Shown here: positions 58,601 through 64,000 of the stretch, piece by piece
Layout: every line of letters begins with the position of its first letter
Numbering within the stretch: position 1 is the stretch's first letter
NCBI GenBank assembly: GCA_002633005.1
Contig: NMRA01000287.1
Coordinates: 387,507-451,506, forward strand
Direction: 5' to 3'
Source: Phoronis australis
Taxonomy: Eukaryota > Phoronida > Phoronidae
DNA length: 64,000 nt
The notes under the pieces: model-generated
Told to the model about the DNA's origin: nothing
Databases searched by the model: none
The model's input: only the letters and a program-made list of their open reading frames with translations
Program-made: the position numbers and the translations under genes

Positions 58601-59218
58601 CAAGGTACAAGATTTTGAGCTTAAGTTTGACTTGATTATGAGGTTACATTTTAAGGAAATTGAAAGCGTTCGAGATTATTGCTCTTTGAAGAGTTTGGTC
58701 AGAGTACGTAGTTCAGCCAAGACTCTTTCTTCACCAGCGTGTTGTCACGTGACACTGAGAGAATGTGCGACACTTGGTGTTTTGAGAGAGACTACGTGTT
58801 GACGGACACAACCAGTCATTGATGGCAGTTGAACGGACAATGAGCAAAGCTATGTAGAGCTACTACTGTTTGGCGCTACACCACAGCTTGCGGCAATATT
58901 TTGTGGTAACAAAGTTGGGCAAATCAGAATCCTTATAGTTTAAGAACCCCCAAAAACCGTGGGCTGTAACTGGTTCAATAAAAGTTTACCCACAGAAGCC
59001 CTAGCAAGATATAAATGGTACTACTTGTATATCTTTTCTTTAAGGAGAACTCAGTCAAAATATGTGGAAAGGACAGACAAGGCATGCCTGATCTCTACTG
59101 TCGGTTGGAATGTCTGGAAAAGGAACCGTGTATTTGTCACCAGTCAGGTATTGTGTTGAATTACATCGTTTATTTCGACGGCTCACTACCCTGCGTCACT
59201 TTGCAGCAGCTAAGTTAA
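55696..59218 (+). CDS. Small secreted protein with two PAN/apple-like modules (2 exons)
   Basis: Exons 55696-56040 (donor TAC|GTAAGT, phase 0) and 59045-59218 (acceptor TCTTTAAG, stop TAA 59216-59218) give 172 residues. Residues 1-25 look like a signal peptide (VVVIATLWSM core). Cysteines at 28, 63, 67, 73 and 83 in exon 1 and 122, 134, 138, 144, 146 and 165 in exon 2 share the spacing C-x3-C-x5-C, followed by a Y-DG-x-L-x-C or F-DG-S-L-P-C strand. This is the PAN/apple pattern. PAN modules bind proteins or carbohydrates outside cells. I chose the ATG at 55696 (context ATCATGG) over an in-frame one at 55684. An alternative donor in exon 2 (CAG|GTATTG, 59149) could lead to further exons. No such exon is seen and an AATAAA follows at 59410. 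The gene is on the same strand as the discoidin-EAR gene, 14 kb downstream. Confidence 0.6.
56195..57984. mobile_element. 1.8 kb TIR element with AACTTAAGTT arrays
   Basis: CCCTTACAAAAATGAACT at 56195 returns as AGTTCATTTTTGTAAGGG at 57967-57984. The first ~290 and last ~270 bp are arrays of the palindrome AAACTTAAGTTTT with short spacers. The interior (56500-57700) is A/T-rich and non-coding. It sits in the PAN-gene intron. No clear target duplication. Confidence 0.85.
57985..59044. other. PAN-gene intron, last part
   Basis: Nothing recognised. Confidence 0.5.
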
Positions 59219-59409
59219 CGGAAATGAATTTTATCTCCTATTGGCCAATAGTATAAGAGTTTATTACAACAATATTAGCCAATCACAATCAATCGAGCAA
59301 ATCATACAAGGTGTCACAAAAGTTAATGGCACCTTAATTTGAATGAGCAGGCGCTGCCAATGGACTGGTGAATATTTTTCAAAAGGATTTAAGCTGTGTA
59401 TTTTATGAT

Positions 59410-59415
59410 AATAAA
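59410..59415 (+). terminator. Polyadenylation signal AATAAA of the PAN gene
   Basis: AATAAA about 190 nt after the TAA stop supports a terminal exon ending here. Confidence 0.5.
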
Positions 59416-60290
59416 AAGTCCTGAAAAGTATTTTTTCACGAATATTAGTGTATAAGATCGCCCTAGAAAACGTGTGTCAGGTGAAAGCTGACCATCATTG
59501 TGGTACTACATGTTATATTGTGTTGTTCTGTTAGCTTCTTGCCAGTCGGTGTTGGGTTGACATGATCCACGGGGCCAGCCTAGTGATAATGCAATTTGTT
59601 TACAACGGAATGCAAGAGAACATTCCAGAAAAATGACCTGGGGCAAGGCTAGCGATGACGAAATTTGTTTCCAATAAAAACCCAGTTAATATTCTAGAAA
59701 ATGGTCCTTCAAATAAGTGATTAGAATACATAACCCTGTTCTGGAGCATTCTAAGGACTTGTTTATGTGTTTAGAAATACGAAACATATGGAAAAGTGTA
59801 TGCTCACTAGTAAAAAGTTGCAGAAAATCGCAAAAGACTTTAAATACCAACACATGAGTTAAATTAAGTCAATTGTCAAGTTAAAGTTATTGTTGTTTTG
59901 AGGTTATACAGGTGTTGAACGAACGATTGCCGGAAGTAATTCACAAGTGAATGTTTTGCATCATTGATTGGAGCTAAGAACAAATATTACGTCGTACGTT
60001 GCGTTTGATAAGACCTGTGAACCTTTGGTCGGGATAACATTAATAATTAACTATCCTGTCTATCATCCCACTGGAAGCTACATGTATTAGCACCGGTGAG
60101 TGACAACCTGCGCCCTCCCATGAATGTGGGATAAATTGACATTAGGAAAGTAAATTTTCTTTCCTATGCAATAGCAAGAAATAATAAAAAATATCAATGA
60201 TGGCATATTACTTTAATTAGGGTTGTTTTAAAAAAGTTAAAATTATGTTAAAAAGTACAATTTCTATGAAAATGTCCACCTCCTGCACCT
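59416..60290. other. Intergenic
   Basis: Nothing recognised. Confidence 0.5.
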
Positions 60291-60850
60291 ATGGTGGGCC
60301 GTTGAGGGGAAAGTGTCGCCGTAAAATTACGCTCGTGATTACGAGCGTAAATTAAATTGCAGGAGTGTCGCCGTACAATTACGCTCGTAAATTAAATGGG
60401 AAAAAGTTTCGCCGTAAAATTACGCTCGTAATTACGAGCGTAAATTAAATGGGGGAAATGTCGCCGTAAATTGCGCTCGTAAAATACCTTAAGAACGTTC
60501 CAAATTTGGCCAATCAGTGTTGACCTAACATACACGACTGTTGCTAGGCAGCTCGTTCTTGCACAATCGCTGACATTGCAGAAGCGATTTGATCCGCAAT
60601 GGTTCAGCGCTCGTATCGTAGACATGTAACCCGTCAGTAAGTAAGTATTTCCATTAGCACGCGCGACTGTGAATTGTAACCCAACGTCATTGGCTAAACG
60701 CTTAAGCTAAATTACGAGCGTAATTTTATGCCGTAAAGAATTAAATTACGCTCGTAATTTTACGGCGTAATTAACGGCGTAAATAACGGCGTAATGTACA
60801 TAATTACGCTCGTATTTTTCCGGCGACACTTTCCCCCCAACGGCCCATCA
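60291..60850. mobile_element. 560 bp MITE with TTACGCTCGTAATTACGAGCGTAA palindromes (described by halves)
   Basis: Left end ATGGTGGGCCGTTGAGGGG plus AAAGTGTCGCC matches, inverted, the right end GGCGACACTTTCCCCCC plus AACGGCCCATCAT. Inside, palindromes made of TTACGCTCGTAA and TTACGAGCGTAA halves recur at least four times at the left end. TTTACGGCGTAA variants recur at the right end. The central ~180 bp is unique. Non-coding. Confidence 0.85.
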
Positions 60851-63561
60851 TATGCACCCACGCATTCCGTCGCTTTTGATAGGATTTTAATTATCGCGTC
60901 CACTCGCTGTTAATTCCAAGCCTTCATAGGACATTGTCATCTCTGTGTCTTTGTCCTACACGTAACATTGCAATAAATATGCAACACCAGTTTTGCACAC
61001 AGCATAGAGGAAATAAAGCGACAAAACCCTCCACGCACACCCATACTTACTCAGTGAGACCCCAGGCAAGAATAGGTCAGCGAAACGTGTGATTTCCAGG
61101 AGATGTAGGATGTTTTGGTGTGTGTCGTGAAACTAAGATTCTAAGCCTTGTTTTCAACAGGGTGAATTTTGCAGCCCTTTTTGCAGTGATTACTGTTTTT
61201 AATGATTTACATTTGGAATTAAACTCAATTTCATGTGGAAAACAAACATAAGCCTTTTGCGGGATTTTGCTAGGTGGGGCCTGCCAAGTGTGTCACACTC
61301 ACTTAATAGAATAGAATTTTCTGGTGCAAAAATCAAGTGAGAAAACAGTTTAGTAATGTTGCTCCATATTAAAATTTAATGACTGTGGTAACCACGTAGT
61401 CAGTAAGACCAGCTTTGAATGAGTCAGTTTGTTCAAAATGTATAATTAAGATAGAGCTGTGCAGGAGATTAGGACATCGCTTAAGCATCCATTGAAATAT
61501 GTTTGTGATGACGTTAAGTCTGCTGCTCCCAAAACACTTTACTTTATTAAAAACAGAGCAGACGTAGTTTTCAAGCAGTGGTGGACTTTGTGTATCACGC
61601 GTTCATATCAACAAATTTGCCTTGAAATAAACCATCAGGGTATAACCAGATGTCGTTTGGTTATGTTCTGCCGACTTGGTTAAATATTACCGCTTACCAG
61701 AAATGGCGTTCGCAATAATATCCAGTTATCATTTACTTCCTTGCATATATTCATTACTGAGACCGAGCTTAGACCAGCAAGAAACACTTTTATGCAATAC
61801 TCGATCATCTTCCAGTGTTGGTCAAGATTTGAACCCGGATTTTAAATCAGTGAATCACGTTGACTTGGTCCTTTGGGTGTAAGCATATTACTAGCCTGTA
61901 CCTCACCGGGGGAACATTCTCTATAACTACTTAGTTATTTATAAAATGTGACATTCATTAACAAGGGTAAATATTTCCTTAACATTAACCTGATAGAACT
62001 AATAATAGGGCTTACCAATATTAAGCCCTTGGGACCTTCTTTGGAAACGAAGACCATTCAAGGCTCTGTGAAGTATCATGTGAGACCGTTTTGCAAAAAT
62101 CGTTTTTTCCTATTTGCTGAAATTTTAATGTTAAACTAAGATCAATATCTAACAATTACTCAATTTCACAGAGGCTAATTTGCTCGTTTTCAAACCCAAA
62201 CATGTGGTGACGACCGAGACGGGAATTTTCACTTATAATTTCTGTTTTTTGAACTCCAGTGAAAGGCGAAACAATACTTTCTAGTTGAAAGAACTTACGG
62301 GTGACTTGACAACGACCTTCACAGATTTTCTTGAAAATTTATGGGAACTTGAGCTTCCCCTTAATGCACTAAGTTACATGCACGTCTGATTTTTTTCTGA
62401 CTCATTTTTGTAACAGTAAAAAGCTGCTATATTTGCAACACTATTCAGACTTCTTAAAAGTAAGGAACAACTCTGGTTTTTCTGTGACTGTGTGTGACAT
62501 TAAAACCCAGAAAAAACTTTCATATCTAAGAAAATCATGTGGTTGTTAAAGTATCGACTTTTCAAAAATTGAGAATTTTTCAGATTTTTCAACATGCTGA
62601 TTTTTTTTTTCTAAAAGGAAATATGTTTTTCATGTGTAAATATGAAACTAATGAAATTTGATAGAATTGATCTAGTTTAGTACAAACCTGAAGCGAAAAA
62701 TTATGTCATTGACACTTGACATCAGTTCTTAGCCCATCTGCGAATACCAGGGCAGCCATATTTCCAATTGGAAAGTTTCAGTCACTGTTTTATATTACTA
62801 AGCAATTTCAACAAGTACAATGTACTTGACACTTGACAACCAAAATGCGCATTTTCAGTTGAATTTCTTTGCATCGAGTCAGAAAATCGAAATTTTCACC
62901 TTTATTGTTGTAATTTTCATTCATCGTCTATAAATTCCATGAGTCATCTTTTACAGCCATTGACAACAATTGTAATTAAATGCCCGCATTTGTGATTTGT
63001 TTTCAAGTATTTAACACGCCCTCACCAGTGCTGCATCAGAAAATTAGCACAAAATATGATGTCAAAGGAATGAAGCACGTGACCATCAGAGGCAACCACT
63101 ACTTAATGATCGCCAACGCGTGAGTAAATATCCCGCCTTTGTCTAAATTGGTTCCCAGAGTTCTCCGTTTTGCAGCCTCTGGATGACCAACATTCTAAAT
63201 ATATTTGTTAACGCACCATCTCGCAATCGATTTGTGGCGGGAGGAGTTGTTGAAACAGGCTCATAAGAATCCTCTTATCGTGACAAATACTGTATCGCGA
63301 CTCAAAATTTGTTTCACGTTATGAATAACCCATTCCTTGATTTTATTAGTGCAATTCAATGTAAATGTTAATCTCGAGACCAAAAAAATAAAATTGTGGC
63401 TACACTATCATTGTGGTCTCATCTGAATGACCATTCTCTCAAGTTTCAGGCTTTATATTTTATTGCCGAATGGAACCACTTTTAGCGGTCACTAGACCCT
63501 GAAACTTAGATCGATTTTCATGTGTGTTCTTAATTTTTGTCATCAAAGTTAATAATGTGTA
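60851..63561. other. Intergenic
   Basis: No supported gene. The frames at 61459-61882 lack domain features. Confidence 0.5.
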
Positions 63562-64000
63562 TGTCAGACGATTGACTGTGGGTTTCTTTAAAAGGTAGCT
63601 ATGCTTTGAGATTGTGCGTAGATGGAAAGTGAATAATCAAATTCAGTAATTAATTGGTCACAAAGAGTAACTACGCTAGCGCCCTCTTTAAAGATTACTT
63701 TAATCAATCAACCAAAATAATCAATTGTCTTATCTGCTATCCAAGCTAGGACTCTCCACTTGTTGGATGTCTGTCCTGTTGGTGAATCTTCGAACTACAC
63801 ACACTGTATAGCGACAGTGTACTTGTTGGTCACCGTCTCTGGTGATGCAACACTTGCAGGCAATTTCTTCTACCCGCGATTCTTCTTGCTGGTCACCGTC
63901 TCTGGTGATGCAACACTTGCAGGCAATTTCTTCTACCCGCGATTCTTCTTGCTGGTCACAGTCTCTGGCTGATGACGCAACACTTCAGGTAGTACCTTAC
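63562..64000 (-). repeat. LTR of the same Ty3/gypsy family, minus strand, cut by window end
   Basis: TGTCAGACGATTGACTGTGG at 63562 is the exact inverse of the LTR end at 17108-17127. The match continues through GTAACTACGCTAGCGCCCTC and CTTATCTGCTATCCAAGCT. From about 63826 a 63 bp unit (TGGTCACCGTCTCTGGTGAT...) is repeated two and a half times. The rest of the LTR lies beyond the window, so whether it is solo or part of an element cannot be said. Confidence 0.85.

Noticed and set aside
63760-63972. Repetitive frame LLVTVSGDATLAGNFFYPR
   Set aside because: It is the 63 bp tandem unit of an LTR read as protein.

Overview
The window is a draft-assembly piece of a large, intron-rich, repeat-laden animal genome (there is a 510-base run of N at 23-532). 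Consensus GT-AG introns, extracellular mosaic-protein exons (discoidin, LamG-like, EAR and PAN modules), a Ty3/gypsy element with Gmr1-like domain order, a Penelope-like GIY-YIG remnant, a THAP-type DNA element and many short inverted-repeat elements suggest a marine invertebrate. An invertebrate deuterostome (amphioxus, hemichordate or echinoderm grade) fits best. This is inference; no species-diagnostic sequence was identified.

Main gene (plus strand, 2673-41739). Twelve exons join without a single phase conflict. They encode the C-terminal 626 residues of an apparently secreted mosaic protein: two F5/8 type C (discoidin) domains, one LamG-like jelly-roll domain and about three EAR (EPTP) repeats, then a stop codon and an AATAAA signal. 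Each discoidin domain is built from exons of exactly 209, 108 and 142 nt. The 5' end (signal peptide and anything before the first discoidin domain) is not visible. The introns are large and hold most of the mobile DNA.

Mobile DNA inside the gene. Intron 1 carries a 1.6 kb giant fold-back with a tRNA-like Pol III unit on each arm. Intron 4 carries a THAP element remnant. Intron 5 (12.3 kb) carries a 5'-truncated Penelope remnant abutting a decayed Ty3/gypsy element with pol order PR-IN-RT-RH, its 3' LTR, and an inverted second LTR. Intron 7 carries a 3.6 kb TIR element inserted into a minisatellite. Intron 9 carries an element with a ~430 bp tandem array, a fold-back with CTCCGAAA arrays, and a hammerhead-like motif.

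41.9-64 kb. A broken minus-strand gene or pseudogene lies around 49.6-53.3 kb, split by a 2 kb TIR element full of tandem repeats. An isolated candidate first exon with a membrane anchor lies at 53.8 kb. A compact two-exon gene for a small secreted PAN/apple protein lies at 55.7-59.2 kb, with a 1.8 kb TIR element in its intron. A 560 bp palindromic MITE lies at 60.3 kb. The window closes in an inverted LTR of the same family as the one at 16-17 kb. The rest is non-coding sequence in which I see nothing supportable.
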